Below are positions 28,701 to 50,598 of a DNA stretch of 64,000 bases, piece after piece (position 1 is the stretch's first letter; every line of letters begins with the position of its first letter). The translations under genes and the position numbers were made by a program. Under the pieces are notes generated by a model that did not search any database, had not been told where the DNA came from, and saw nothing but the letters and a program-made list of their open reading frames with translations. Source of the DNA: Lethocerus indicus (taxonomy: Eukaryota > Arthropoda > Insecta > Hemiptera > Belostomatidae); contig JACDQD010000009.1 in NCBI GenBank assembly GCA_019843655.1, positions 4,177,204 through 4,241,203 of the forward strand. The letters run 5' to 3'.

Positions 28701-31700
28701 TATCTGATGGTACAGGAGTTTCAGGACTACTGAATTAGAGTAGTGCGATTTCACAACTTTCATTATCTATCATTAATATTTTATTATTCGTGAAATATTT
28801 TTGTTCATTTAATCATACACTCTTTATAAATGTTTCTATACAGTTTTAATTTTTTTTCCAATCATATAGCGTGCATTTATTAACTCGTAGTGTCGACAAT
28901 CTCGGCTAATACTGAGGTGACTATAGAACTTATACCCGTGTGAAATATGTCTGAAAATCGAACTTCTTTTTCTCCAAAGCGGTTCCAAAATCGTCTTAAG
29001 CCTGTGCTGATTGAAGTGGGGTCGTTGGTTCTATATTTAGACAAATGACACTCCGCTGTTTGTAGGACAGACACAACTCGGCCCTTGGTGGATCCGGTTG
29101 AAATATAATCTGCATTTTCGAATTTACGATTAAAAACCGTCAAGTCTGCGTTCGAATTTCGATATTATTTTTTATTCGAGGAGGAGCTAAATTTTCAGCT
29201 TTATTCTGGAAAATCTGCCGTGCACGCGATGCTATTTTTTTTTTTAAGAAATTTACATTAAAATAGTGTAGTTCGAGCGAACGTATCAACCGTATTAACA
29301 GGTAGAAATAAGTGAGTCCGATACGAGTACAGCTCACTCGATTCCGATGATTCGCAGATATTACACTTTCAGTATTTACATTTATTGACAGAGGTGTGTC
29401 ATATTTTTGTAATCATAATACGGTCAAATTTTAAGATTGATTATAATCTGTGTATATAGCATTAGCGTTTCACAATCATTACGATGATGCAGTTTTCACG
29501 ATACTCAATCACGCCAGCAATTGACAGGCTCTTGGAGGCCGATATCGGCAATGAAATTCGACTCGGATAAAGAAAGCTTTCTATCGAAAAATTAAGGTTT
29601 TAATAAATAAAAAACGTAGGCCTACAAGGTGGATTTTAAATTTCCGGCGTTAGACGCAGCTCTTTCGCAGGTCGGGGTCAAGGAAACCGCTCGTTTAGAA
29701 GCGATTAATTCGACGTCTAGCTGTGTTGGGGGGACCACTCGAAAAGTGGAAGGGCAAAAAAACAAACAGACGAGAACTGTGCCCACTTTAATTAACGAGT
29801 GGTTCGAGTGGACGGCCGTCGACGATCGGAACCCCACGAACGGCGCGAGATAAAATAAGGTACACACGCCCCTTTTGACCTATATGGGATTTGGCAAATT
29901 AAGCGTTGGACGAGGCCATTAATCTCAGTCCTCTTAACTCGGTCTTCTATATCGGAATCTTCCGATGAGATATGTAATGATTATTGGCGAAACGGCCCAC
30001 AATAACAAACACCGTAACGATTTAACTCAACTGGCAAAATTCGGGTCACCAAAATTAGCTGGAATGTTTTTATTTTTCCTTTTTCCTAGAAGGTAGGTAC
30101 AGAGGATACGTGTATAAAATATTTTATTCACTAATAACACGTTTTAATAAGAGGTCACCCGGCTACGTTTTTCTCACTTTAGCTCAAATTTTGTCAGAAT
30201 AACTCTAAATCACACATTAATGATAAATTGTTAAACTCCGAGAAGTGAAAATGTAGTTCATCAAAAGTTTGTCAGCTTAATATTAAGTTTCTAGTCTTCA
30301 GGTTTGTTTAAAAACTATCCTAACGAGTAATTTACGGACATAATTTTTAATATCAATAAGCTTCATCGTTAGGAGACTCGATGCTACTGGGTGTGCGCAT
30401 TTTGCCTTCTCTTAAGCGATCGAGAAAATTGAAACATTTATTTTTTCTAAAGTGCACGGAATGAACTTTCACGTCATTCGACCGATGCAGATTGCCCGAA
30501 GGAAAGCTGACGATAACAAAAGTAAAAAAAAAGTAAAGAACAAATAAGAGGCCTAATAAATCTTCGGAGTAAATTTTCGATAACCGTTGAGCCCACTTTC
30601 GAGATATCAATTATCTCCCGCTCCTCCCCCCCCCATTTTATTTTTAACGCCGCGAAATACTGAAGCAAGGTATGCATAAATTTGCACAGAATTACGTGAA
30701 AGTGACTAAATTCCAAAGGTGCAATAAATATGGACAGACCTTAATGTAGCTTGAAGTTTTGAACTACTTTACATATTATCTGGTGAAAGATCAGTCCTAA
30801 AATCTTGAAATATCTTACCGCCCGAGTTTCTGACTAAAAACTACACTTTCGACTATTTGCAATATTGTTACGCTCCTGTCCAGCTTTACCGACAGTAAAG
30901 GGTGAATATTCTCGAAATCGTAAGGCTTCCTGAGACGAAAACCTTTCTGTAATTCGCCAAACGCCGCCTTCCGAAGAGATTGAAAATGATCTTAGGGACG
31001 GGTATCGTTGCGCAACGAGGGCCGATCTTCGGTGTAAGACCGCCGAAGGAGATAGATATAAGGGAGCAGCAATAAATTTGAAATCGGAGATTCGTCCACC
31101 TTTTTCCTATATTTCGTTTCCTGTTTTTTTTTACCCCGATTCTTCTCGAATCCATTTCAGTGTTCACCATTTTGCTACAGTTATTACAAAATAAAATCGA
31201 AGAAATCACAGTAAGAGCACAGAGAGATTACACTGTCTTACTTTATTTTGCTAATTGTTTAGTATTTTTTCTATTTTCGTTTCTCCCAGTTCTTTCTTGT
31301 GTTTATTTCTTACATCCTGTCGGAATACGTTCGATGTTTATACGCTTATCACGTTTGTCTAAAATTGGTTGTTGATGGCCTCTAGGAACGTGTTGATGCT
31401 GTATTTTCTGTTCGGCATATGTTCTACCTTTCTTGTTATGTTGTTTTCAATGTTTACAATAATTTAACGCGAATCACTATATTCATTAATACAGTGACTT
31501 ATTCACTGTCGCGGTGTATTAATCTGTTCTGTCAGGCAGTGACAGCGCTGAGATCTATCTATATCAAGACCGAATGGGCGGGTAGAGAATAATGAATAGA
31601 TTTTCACGGTCGCATTATAATTTTAGTCCGCCTTATGAATGCAATCTGGTTTTGGTAGAAGTCCAGCTACAGTGCATTGGCCACGTTTCTTAACCCTGAG

Positions 31701-32618
31701 AAGAGTCTCAGAAAACTATCGTTAGTTGTAATTATAAGAACGCCTCAATCTTAAATGTCTATAACTGTAACTGAGGATTACCTTATTACATCCACGGAAA
31801 ATAAAATCGAGAGTAAATAGAAACAATTCTATAAAACGAATTCTTCTATTTACTTTTCTCCATTAATGATATATGGGAGAAATGTGTTTGGATAAACCCA
31901 CCGGTAACGAGTGGAATTCTGACACGTGTAATTAAAACATGCGAGCAAAATAATAATTTATTTTCCTACTATTCTGTACGTTATCACTCCAGTGTTTCCC
32001 TCACTGTTGCGTTTGCTATGCAGAGAGGCAACAATATATTAACTCGGCAACCTAACTCCCTGCAATTACTATAATCCCGGGCAACTAATTACTGACTAAC
32101 GTTTCTACTATCATCATAGTGAAAGGGGATAATTTTCATTTTGCATAATGCAGAGGGCTTCGTCTCGTAAAGATGCATGTACTCGGAGTGCTAAACTCCA
32201 AACGGGAACCCGCTGTCGGTCCCCCACCGACACTACGATCCAAAATATAAATTTACTTTCACTCGACTTTCGCGGCCAAAAATGTTTTGGGATCACGATA
32301 AATTAACCGACGCAATTCGCTCCGTGCGCAAAAATTCTACGCTACAATTCCGATAAGAGTTCCGCTGTTCGGTTTATCGGCTTGTAAGTATATACTGTTC
32401 GTGGATTCTCTCGAATATCAAAAATGCAATTTGGTCGGGATGATGCAATTTGTATTTCCGGACGGGAAATAGGCCGTCGTCAGGATACAGTGGGTCGGGC
32501 GAAGAAACATGGATGTTAACTGTCAGGCAGTATTGGGGAAAAAACAATACGTACCTGCCGAACCGCCGGATCCTATTTGAATGGCCGCGTCTTTAAAGAA
32601 CCTCTTGATATCGCTCAT
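25746..32618 (-). CDS. SLC25A21: Mitochondrial 2-oxodicarboxylate carrier (ODC)
   Basis: A mitochondrial inner-membrane carrier that exchanges 2-oxoadipate or 2-oxoglutarate, used in lysine and tryptophan breakdown. Coding exons, 5' to 3': 32555-32618, 27191-27402, 27040-27102, 26808-26960, 26382-26495, 26114-26295, 25746-25869. The joined frame is exactly 304 codons (303 residues), normal for the family. Three carrier repeats show the signatures PLDVVKTR, PFEVVKVT and PFDVAKSR. ODC-specific strings include ILPPILAETPKRALK, KGLFRGVSATITRNGIFN and PKVMRLGPGGGIM. The start exon encodes MSDIKRFFKDAAIQIGSGGS; its link across a 5.15-kb intron to FVEVCIMHPLDVVKTR is fixed by phase and by the family's conserved GGSAGFVEVC junction. 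In the third exon only the donor at 27039/27038 keeps the frame; the stronger-looking GTAAGG five bases on would not. Confidence 0.95.
27403..32554 (-). other. SLC25A21: First intron of SLC25A21, CpG-rich non-coding DNA
   Basis: A 5.15-kb intron with no credible coding exon. From about 27.6 kb it is much richer in CpG and G+C than the remaining introns of this gene or of pcx; 29521-29880 alone holds about 30 CpG. It may carry regulatory elements. I recognise no tRNA, known microRNA or mobile element in it. Confidence 0.5.
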
Positions 32619-33000
32619 CTTTTTTGGTTTTTCACGGACTGGTGAAATGCTTAAAAGGTTTTTGTTTTATTTCGCGACGGGCACTCTCTTCAGCCAGCAC
32701 ACAGCTCCTCGGCGGGACACTAACAACAGCTGGTCTCACCCGCCGGCTAATTTTAGACTTTTCGCACGCGTCCCTGCGAACTGCGGCTCTTTTACCGACT
32801 ACGGAGTCGTAAGAAAAAATTATGAAAACAAACTGCAGCCCGTACGGTTAAGGAGCCCGGGGTGAATCGACTTATTGGGGGTCTTATCATCTGCGGCCGG
32901 GGGACTGAACAGATTGGGAGGTTGAGAGGCCGACCCGCTTATTAAGGCCACTAAGGGAGTGGGGTCGAGAAAGCTGAGTGGGGACAATATTCAAAATATG
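32619..33000. promoter_or_regulatory. Likely promoter region of SLC25A21
   Basis: G+C- and CpG-rich sequence lies immediately upstream of the SLC25A21 start codon and ends abruptly near 33.0 kb where very AT-rich DNA begins. No TATA or initiator could be assigned. Plus-strand open frames here (about 32581-32865) have no family match. Confidence 0.4.
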
Positions 33001-33176
33001 CCGTTATTGTTCCCTTCCTCTTGACATCTTCCTAATACCAACTCCAAACTTTATGATATTATGCCATAATTTATTTACTATTTATTTAGTATTAAAATTC
33101 ATTCTTTCATTGTATACATTTCTTACTTCCTTAACTAGCATTTCCTGGTAATGCACTGACCTTTTACCCTTTTCCT

Positions 33177-34120
33177 ATGCTATGCAAGCAGTAATATATT
33201 ATAGTTTAACAAATTTAAAAACATTTAGAAAATGCGTATATAAATATAATACCATCAAAAATATTTTTTTCCAATATTACAAAACTCTATGAAACTGGAA
33301 AAATAATTATCTTAAAATGTGTGCTAATTTATCAAACAAATATAAGTAACAGATGTCAATAACTGTTTACTTTTTTGAGTATTAATTATATTATTTAATT
33401 TTAATATTTATATGCCATTCTGTCGATTATAGTTATCAGACAGCTAGAAAATTACATTACTTTCTAAGAAATAATGTAATAAATAGAGTATACCTTTAAA
33501 TAAACAACAAAATGTAAATGCACGATTTTAATTAGATTTTTAATTTAAAAAACAAATGCGAAACAAATGTTTTACAGTTCAGAGGTAAAGATTTATACAT
33601 TTTTGTAGCCGTGTCTATGCTGACACCTAAATTTTGAAATTATTAAACAATAATTATTATATTCTATTTATATATTTCTGTTGGTAAATTTTATATGTAT
33701 ATATAATTATCTGGCTGTATTTCAAAACTTTGCTACAAAAATTTAAAAAGCTTGACCTCTGAACAATAAATTATTTTCATTTATTTATTAAAACCACAAA
33801 CTAATTAAAATCGTGCATTAAAATTTGGTTTTCTGTTATTTAAATGTATACTCTATTTATTACATTATAAATTAGAAAACAATACAATTTTCTAGCTGTC
33901 TGATCAACTGCAATCAACAGATTAGCGAGAAAACATTAAAATACAATAAAATAATTAGAACTTGAAAAGAAAAATAAGTCCAAAACTTTTGTTATCAATG
34001 TTTATTTATATTCTAATATTAATACTCACTTCTATGTGTTCCATACGTTAGCACATGTTGTAGGATAAATATTTCTCCAGTTTCATGCAGAAATAATTTT
34101 TATATCTGTTTGCATAGCAT
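33177..34120. repeat. Long imperfect inverted repeat (foldback), ~940 bp
   Basis: Left arm 33177-33609 and right arm 33732-34120 are reverse complements with moderate divergence, around a 122-nt spacer. Anchors: ATGCTATGCAAGCAG (33177-33191) against CTGTTTGCATAGCAT (34106-34120); TCAGACAGCTAGAAAAT near 33436 against its complement near 33890; AATAGAGTATAC and TGCACGATTTTAATTAG on the left against their complements on the right; GTTCAGAGGT near 33577 against ACCTCTGAAC near 33755. The left arm carries an extra ~75 nt near 33195-33285. It lies between the SLC25A21 promoter and the eEF1G 3' end. Confidence 0.8.
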
Positions 34121-35183
34121 GAGTTCCATATTTTTATAATGAAATACAATGTCTGGATTGGATAAGTAATTTTAAATAATTAGTAATACTACCATTACTA
34201 TGGTACCTAGCTTCACTCAGATGGTTAAGTTTTACATACAAATACATATAACAGGATAGTGATAATTCAATCACCCCTTACCAACTGCTCTAATGATGAT
34301 TATTAATCAAAATTCTCAGGTGTTTTAATTTTCATGCACAAATACATTTACTTTCATTAAATACTCTAGATAATTTTTTCATATCTATCTTTCATTTTAT
34401 ATAACATAGTAACATATGTAAACACTGTATTTTATCGCTTACAATTGTGTTATTAATGAAATAAAATATTTGCAGAAACTGAAGTTTTACAATTGGTAGC
34501 CGTTATAAATGTAGCCACAATTCGACATTCTCTGTACAGTGCTGCGAAACACAAAAAACAAAACCCCAATAAATAAATCGAATAAAATGTTATAGGCACG
34601 CATCTGGGACAAAAAAAATTCATTTTTATATATATTGATATTTTTCTGTAGTAATTATGGTACTACAGTTACTATGTGTACTATACTTCTTACTACGTGT
34701 ATGAGGCTTGAAAGGAAAATTCTAATATAATTTTTTATTTCATAATTATCACTGGATTCTGATAGGAGTTTTAAGATTCCTATATTCCTAGCACAAATAT
34801 AAGTCTAGTTTACAACAAAAATAGAAAAAGTGTATGTTTACAATTATTAGTGTTTCTGAAAAGTTATAATAGGGAGTGGGAGAGTCACTACTTAGAAATA
34901 AATGTTTCTTACTTCTGTATTTCAATTTTTTACATAAAAACCAAGCATTTTCATTCTGCTCCAACATAGAAAGAATGTAAAAACATTAGTAAAACATATT
35001 TCAAAACAAAATAATTTAAGTATTAAAATGACTACACTGCACAATGTTATGTACACTGTATAAATGTAATAAAATATTGTGGATGTGCAGGAGGAAGGAG
35101 TGTGTGCTAAACTGGGATTATAAAATAGAAGTACTTTTCGATTTGAGCATATTAAATATTTAATTCGAAAAGGTGTATAAAGT
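34121..35183 (-). other. eEF1G 3'UTR and flanking AT-rich DNA
   Basis: Very AT-rich, no gene seen. A minus-strand AATAAA overlaps the eEF1G stop region itself at 35183-35188 and another lies near 34733. The latter would give a 3'UTR of about 450 nt. Confidence 0.4.
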
Positions 35184-38100
35184 TTATTTAAATATTTTGC
35201 CTTGGTTGAAACCTCGACCGTCCTTATCTTTACCGGTCCAAGCAAGGTAATCATCAACCGTCTTCTTGACATTGGCATCAGATGGATCCAACTTTGTCCA
35301 CTGGTATGATTCATAATCAATCTGCCAATCCGGTGACAGCTGCAACAAATTAACAATAAACATAAAATTTGTTCCTTTTTCACCAGGGAAAAATAATTCA
35401 GAAAATATGGTCTTTTCTTTGGTATTGGTTAATTTCAGAATAAGATTAACACTTACACTGAAATGATTACGTGAAAAGCTTATTTAAACTATAACAAAAC
35501 AATTTTATACTATCATTACAATTGATAACTAAAAAAATGATCAAACAATAACATAAGGACATTCACCTCAAAAGCAAGATCATGGCCTCTCCAAACCCAA
35601 ATTCCTGAAATTGTGCTATCGTTGTCTGAGCCAAACAAACAAACTGAAGCGAATGCGTTCTTCCTCATTTTATCTAACCTCTGGAACATTCCTGTACAGA
35701 AAAATGATGTTATCACAGATTGATATATAAAGCATTAAGGAAATATACAGAACTATATCTCATTGTTATATTCACGTACCGGTGATGAGATTGCAGCTCA
35801 TGAAGACTTTCTTGAGTTCGTCATTATATTTGTATTCACCCAACCAAATTGAATAATTCTCCTTGTCGAACTTCTCCCAAAAGTACGGTATAGATTTTGT
35901 GACTTCTTCATTCGAATAGCACCGTTTAAAGTCATCCATATTGAAGTTTCTAAAAAAATTTTAATATAACTTAATGAATTAATCCATGTTAATATTCTCA
36001 ATAGTGAAACAGAAGACTTTTTGGTAAAATAACAGTTTATGCACCCAGGAGGTGTGTGTGGGGGGTTCCCTCCCCACATCTACATCCAGTTTTGATATCT
36101 CCCATTCCTCATCAATCTGCCCTTACAAACCATAATGTATGTGGGAAGGTAGCTGAAGGGCGGGAATTCAAATATATGTAAAAAATAACTATTAATATTA
36201 CTTATATTTTATATAGCCTAACCTAACCAGACCTGGGTGCATAGACTGGGAATCACCCAACTTTCTTATTTTTAAAAACTATGCACAAACCCTTTTGGAA
36301 GTGCATCAAAAGGGTCTTTTGACTTTGGCTCGGCTGCCAATGCAAGTTCAGCAGCATCCATTTCTTCAGCGGGGGCTTCCGGTTCCTTCTCTTGGGCCTC
36401 CTTCTTGTTTTTCTTTTTCTTTCCACCTTGATCTCCCTTCGCCGCTTCTGGAATACAGAAGGCAATAACTTATCAATTGCAACATTTGTATAATGCAGAT
36501 TCAGTTTCATGTTGTATTATGTCATACAGTAATCGTTTTTTAAATTAGTAAAGTCAAAAATTAATCTGGGATCTTCAGGTAACACCCTGATGCTCTCAAC
36601 CAATATGCTATAGCAGACCCTTATCTATGTTGAATTATGAAATTTCCCTTCAATTATTGAAGATCCCATGTGGTGGGCTGAACTTTCTTTGAATTAAAAA
36701 ATTCAAACTAATTAATGGATGGGATCTCCATAGAGTTTAGATAATATAAAAAATAAATAGTCTTTCCAATTATTAATGTTATTACCCTGGTTCTGAACCA
36801 TTTGAAAAAAAATTCAAGTGACATTTGCATAAAAGGAAAATTTCAATATCAAATAATTTACCTTATAGTTTCATATATTAGCTTAGATTTTTATATATTT
36901 ACAATCACAAAACTAATAGGGAAGCATGTCCATGATTAAATATGCAGGAAGATAAAAAAACATTTAAGTTTTACTCACGAGGAGCCTCAGCTGCAGGTTT
37001 CTCTTTTTTAACCTCTAGTTCAGGTACCTTATCGCAAAGTTTGATGTCTCCAACAACAGTCTTGACTTTTGGTTGATTTACAAGAGTCACAAACCACCTG
37101 TTCACATTCTGGTACGCCTTCCTGTAATTATTTTTCACCAGATCAGAATTATGAATGTATATTAAGGTATGTTTGTTATATATTTTTCTTGGGAAAATAA
37201 AAAAATCTCAGCTTCTTATATTTTAATATTTATCCTGGCAAAACAGTTCCCAATCTACCTAGATAGACCATTAAGAATTCTTGCTTAAAATAAAGGTAGA
37301 TTTTTTTAAATTTCACTTTGATTTCTGCTTATGTAAGATTAGTTACAATACTTTGGATAAGGTAAGTTATGGTTTTGTTAAAGGAGAAGCACTAGATGTA
37401 GCAATAAATTGCTACAGTAGGCAAAGATGAAAAGGGTGGAGTTCAAAATTAAAGTAAATACCTAGTAAATACTAAAATAATTTTTATCATTCAAGTACTT
37501 AATTCTCCCAATATTTACAATTCCTTCTGGCCTAATAACAAATTAAAATCTAAAACAAAATTGCAGCAGTAATTTAAAAAAAAGAAATTAAGAACAGTCA
37601 TTTTGAAAAAAAAGGACAAATAAACAAAAGTAATTTTTAAATTCTTCAGCATTAAATTCCTTGCTATAAAGGTTGTAACTAGTAAAAACTGTACCCAGAG
37701 ATTAGTGCTTTCTTTTTAAATTTCAATTACATCTTACAAATTCTTCCCTTCCCCAGGATAACAGATACATTACAAGCAAAATTGTTAATTCAATTAGGTT
37801 AATAAAATCAATATGTAACGGACCTAGTGTTGGGGTCCAAGACACGCTGATAAAGATGAAGCAGAGTGCAGGTGACTACTATATCGGCTAATGTCACCGA
37901 TTCACCAACCAAATAGGTCCTGGTCAAAAGGTGGTTATTTAAGAAACCCAGGGCACTTTTAATTTCAGCCTTGGCATTCTCAACTTCCTGATAGAAACAA
38001 AAAGATCTTGTGTAATATGAGGATTTCAAAAATCCTTTACAATATTTTACTGATACCAAACGACCACTTTTTATACCTGTTTGTTATAATCAATAATTCC

Positions 38101-39166
38101 CATGTAGGGGAAAACCCAAGAACATACTGCCGGCAGAAGTTCATTATCAGCAAAACTCATCCATTGTAAAATTTGTGCTTTCTCAACATTGGTCTTGCCC
38201 CGGAGCTCATCGTTTGCAACTGCAACATTTAGATATATTCTACTATAATCAAATGCTATAAAATACATTACTTCTCTAAATCTGTAGTTTATTATACATG
38301 ATTCCAATCTTTTTTCCCACAGTATGTATAACCTAACATAGGTTAAATACTGTCTGGAGGTTTTCATGCATATGCACCAAGATTCCAACCAGCTCTATCA
38401 ATGGTTTGAAATACACGCATCTAAATAATATGGCACCATTTTGTTTAACAATAATATAAGATTATTTTGTTATAACAGATAAAAAATTAATTCCTGGTGA
38501 CATTCTACTGACAAACTTTTTCTACTTTCACTAACATCAAATTTGATGAAATTTTTGATTTAAAAGTTGGTTGCGAGAAGTCCACTTTAGAGTTTTTAAT
38601 TGTACGAATGAAATCAATAAAATTATGATGATCTTATACATGTGTCGATGAATTCTCAAAACATTACATGAAAAGAAAATGTTACAAATGGCTAATGGGT
38701 TTAATAGGACCTATTATTGGTAAATAATACTGTACCATAATAAGCGATGGCGTTGCTTTCTGTGATAAGTTGACCATCACTGGATTCAAAAGCAGGAACC
38801 TGGAGCAGACAACCAGACCTTTAACCAAGAAACCATGTGGCCGCAGAGTTCGAACAGAACCCAGAGACGGGGCTTAGTTTTTTACAATAAACGCAGAGCG
38901 TGCCGGCCGAAAGGGCGTGCTTACCTTTCCTTGGGGGAATTTCTTGAGGAATTCCGGCGTCCTGTTGGTCTCCCCGAACACGAAACCGGGGGCAAGTTTC
39001 ACGCTGCCGCCTCCATAGTTGGCAGCGATCAGGGCTTTGAAAGCGCGGAAGTTGTCCGGGTAGGTGTACAAGGTCTGTAAAAGGAGGCGGGTTTAAAAAT
39101 TGTCGGCGTACGGCGGCTAAATATCGAATATGGAGAGGTGGAGGGTGTACTTACTCCGGACGCCAT
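35184..39166 (-). CDS. eEF1G: Elongation factor 1-gamma (eEF1G)
   Basis: Structural subunit of the cytosolic eEF1B complex, which recharges eEF1A with GTP during translation elongation. Coding exons 5' to 3': 39155-39166, 38925-39074, 38736-38799, 38077-38219, 37824-37987, 36979-37121, 36291-36447, 35780-35949, 35567-35691, 35184-35339. The joined frame is exactly 428 codons (427 residues), the usual length. A GST-like N-terminal domain (about 1-85, [20 protein letters not shown]) and GST C-terminal domain (about 90-215, [14 protein letters not shown]) come first. A Lys/Glu/Ala-rich linker follows. The conserved EF1G C-terminal domain ends in [20 protein letters not shown]. The first coding exon is only 12 nt (MASG). 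The exon 5 donor is non-consensus (GTCCGT). The start context is GCAATGG with a C/T-rich leader just before it, as expected for a TOP-type translation-factor mRNA. Confidence 0.98.
36033..36248. mobile_element. Small terminal-inverted-repeat (MITE-like) element
   Basis: CAGTTTATGCACCCAGG (36033-36049) and CCTGGGTGCATAGACTG (36232-36248) are 17-bp terminal inverted repeats with one mismatch. They bound 216 bp of partly G/C-rich sequence in an eEF1G intron, with no coding capacity. I see no clear target-site duplication. CAGT ends occur in several DNA-transposon superfamilies, so I do not assign one. Confidence 0.5.
36563..36620 (-). repeat. tRNA-derived fragment (SINE head or tRNA pseudogene)
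   Basis: On the minus strand the segment starts GGGTCTG and continues with a D-arm-like TAGCATATTGGTTGAGAGCA. It then has a perfect five-base anticodon-type stem TCAGG/CCTGA around a six-base loop (GTGTTA). After AAGATCCC the T-arm is degenerate (CCAGATTAATT). This is the 5' half of a tRNA fold without a functional 3' half, in an eEF1G intron. Confidence 0.5.
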
Positions 39167-48770
<9,604 letters not shown>

Positions 48771-50598
48771 AAAGCACTTAAAAATCACTTATTTTAAAAT
48801 ATTGTACATAATAGCACTTAACGTTGTTTAGTGTTCCTACTACATATATATCGATTGACTAATGTGTACCCAGTGCGTTTAGGAATTTGGGACAGAAGCT
48901 TCCAATTTTATGAAAAATACTCTTCTATATAGTTTCACATGCAATTAATTTATAGACTGAAACACTTATTTTCATTTCAAAAATAGGAATAACTATTTGT
49001 ATAAAACCATTCAACATTCCTTAAATAAATGACAAGGAACAATAAATGCTGAACTGTGATCAGTGCTAAAAGAATGCACAAATCATTAAATGGATTACCA
49101 TTTTTAATAAAATAAAAAAAATTGGAGTAAAATAAATTCTTTTAGTATTTTATACCAATGAATTGGTGATTCTTAAGACTTTTTTTATATTGTGAAAACA
49201 ATGAACATTAAGGGATACTAGCAGTATTTGTGGTATCGAATCAACTGTTTTCATTTGAAAAACAAAAATATATTAATTATTTTAGTTAGGTTTAAAATAT
49301 ATTATGTTTGTATTTATTCATATAATGGTTGGTTTTACCCTTACATAAAATACTAACTGTAATTAATAGGTTATAATTGATAGAAATTGTTCACCAGTTA
49401 TTAAAAGAAGGAAGCTGTAAAACAGAAAAGTCATTTTATTTTTATCCATCAAAAAGAGTTTGTGTGTGCAATATTTCTTTGTGTCTATAGCAATACAAAT
49501 AGTACTTTTTTGTAATACCTTATAGTTTTGATGTAAATATTTTTTTAAATAGAAGCAATATGTGACAAATATTTTTTTCATCACGTTTTATATATATATT
49601 AAACATATATGGTTTTATATATATATAAAAGTATGAATGCAGTAGTTACATTCCTACAACATTTACTGATTAAATGAACTTCTATGATAATACTTGTGAT
49701 ATATGTCATTCCTCAGGAACACAAAAAAGAACTTATTTTTGGTTGTGACATTGGTATGATTTGTAAATATTTAAAAGAAATTAACAATCACTCCGTTTGT
49801 TTTATTTAAAAAATTAAACAGTCTAAATTGTTTTGAAATTATTGGTTTTCTTGTTTGTGGTATACTGCAGGGTAATTAACAAAATTAGAATGAAAAATGG
49901 CACTGGCATTACAAACATTGGGAATTATGTAACAGCCCTGTGCAATAGAGAACCCTGTAGACATTTCAGATGTTTTTTCAGGTTTTTTTAGTGGTTAACA
50001 GTATATGTATTTTTGACAATTTGTCATTTCTTTGGCCCTATAGTCTGTATGCTAACAATCATGTAAAGACCACTTTCGGATAAAAATTTAATATCAAACT
50101 TAAAAATGTGTTGGTAATGGGTACACAGTTCTAAAAAGGTATGAACATAAATTTTAGTCACTCCTTGTTGACTTGGAAATCAATTAATTTCGATCCTAGG
50201 GAATGAAATTCAAATGAGGATCATCAGGTTGAACGTAGAGATCAACAGAGGAGTCACCAGGGGTTACAGTAATTTTGTCATTGTTATTCATTTGTTGGCA
50301 GTGTTACTGCTACTTTTACTAATGGTGGGGGTTATTAAAGTTAAAAGTGGTCTATTACAAGAAATGAAAATTGGGGATATTTTGCAGAAAAGACCAAGGT
50401 TTATCAATGGAACAAAAATGATTTAATGTAATTATACAACATAATGAATTTCATTGAAATTCTTGGATATATCTTACTGTAACAGATATGCATAAATGAT
50501 ATATTGTATAAAGCTTAACTGTAAATATAATGTATATAATCACATTTAATATAACTATTGAAGTGTGTAATGTAGGTTACTTAAAAAATAAATAAATA
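48771..50598. other. Interval between convergent slpr and sorting nexin genes
   Basis: AT-rich and CpG-poor, presumably 3'UTR of both genes. Plus-strand AATAAA strings occur early (around 49023-49110) and again at about 50588 next to the sorting nexin stop, so a long slpr 3'UTR could overlap the antisense gene. I see no coding exon; plus-strand frame 50214-50426 has no family match. Confidence 0.45.

Noticed and set aside
29629..29867. Overlapping ORFs on both strands in SLC25A21 intron 1
   Set aside because: Mirror-image short frames in CpG-rich sequence without splice signals; likely chance.
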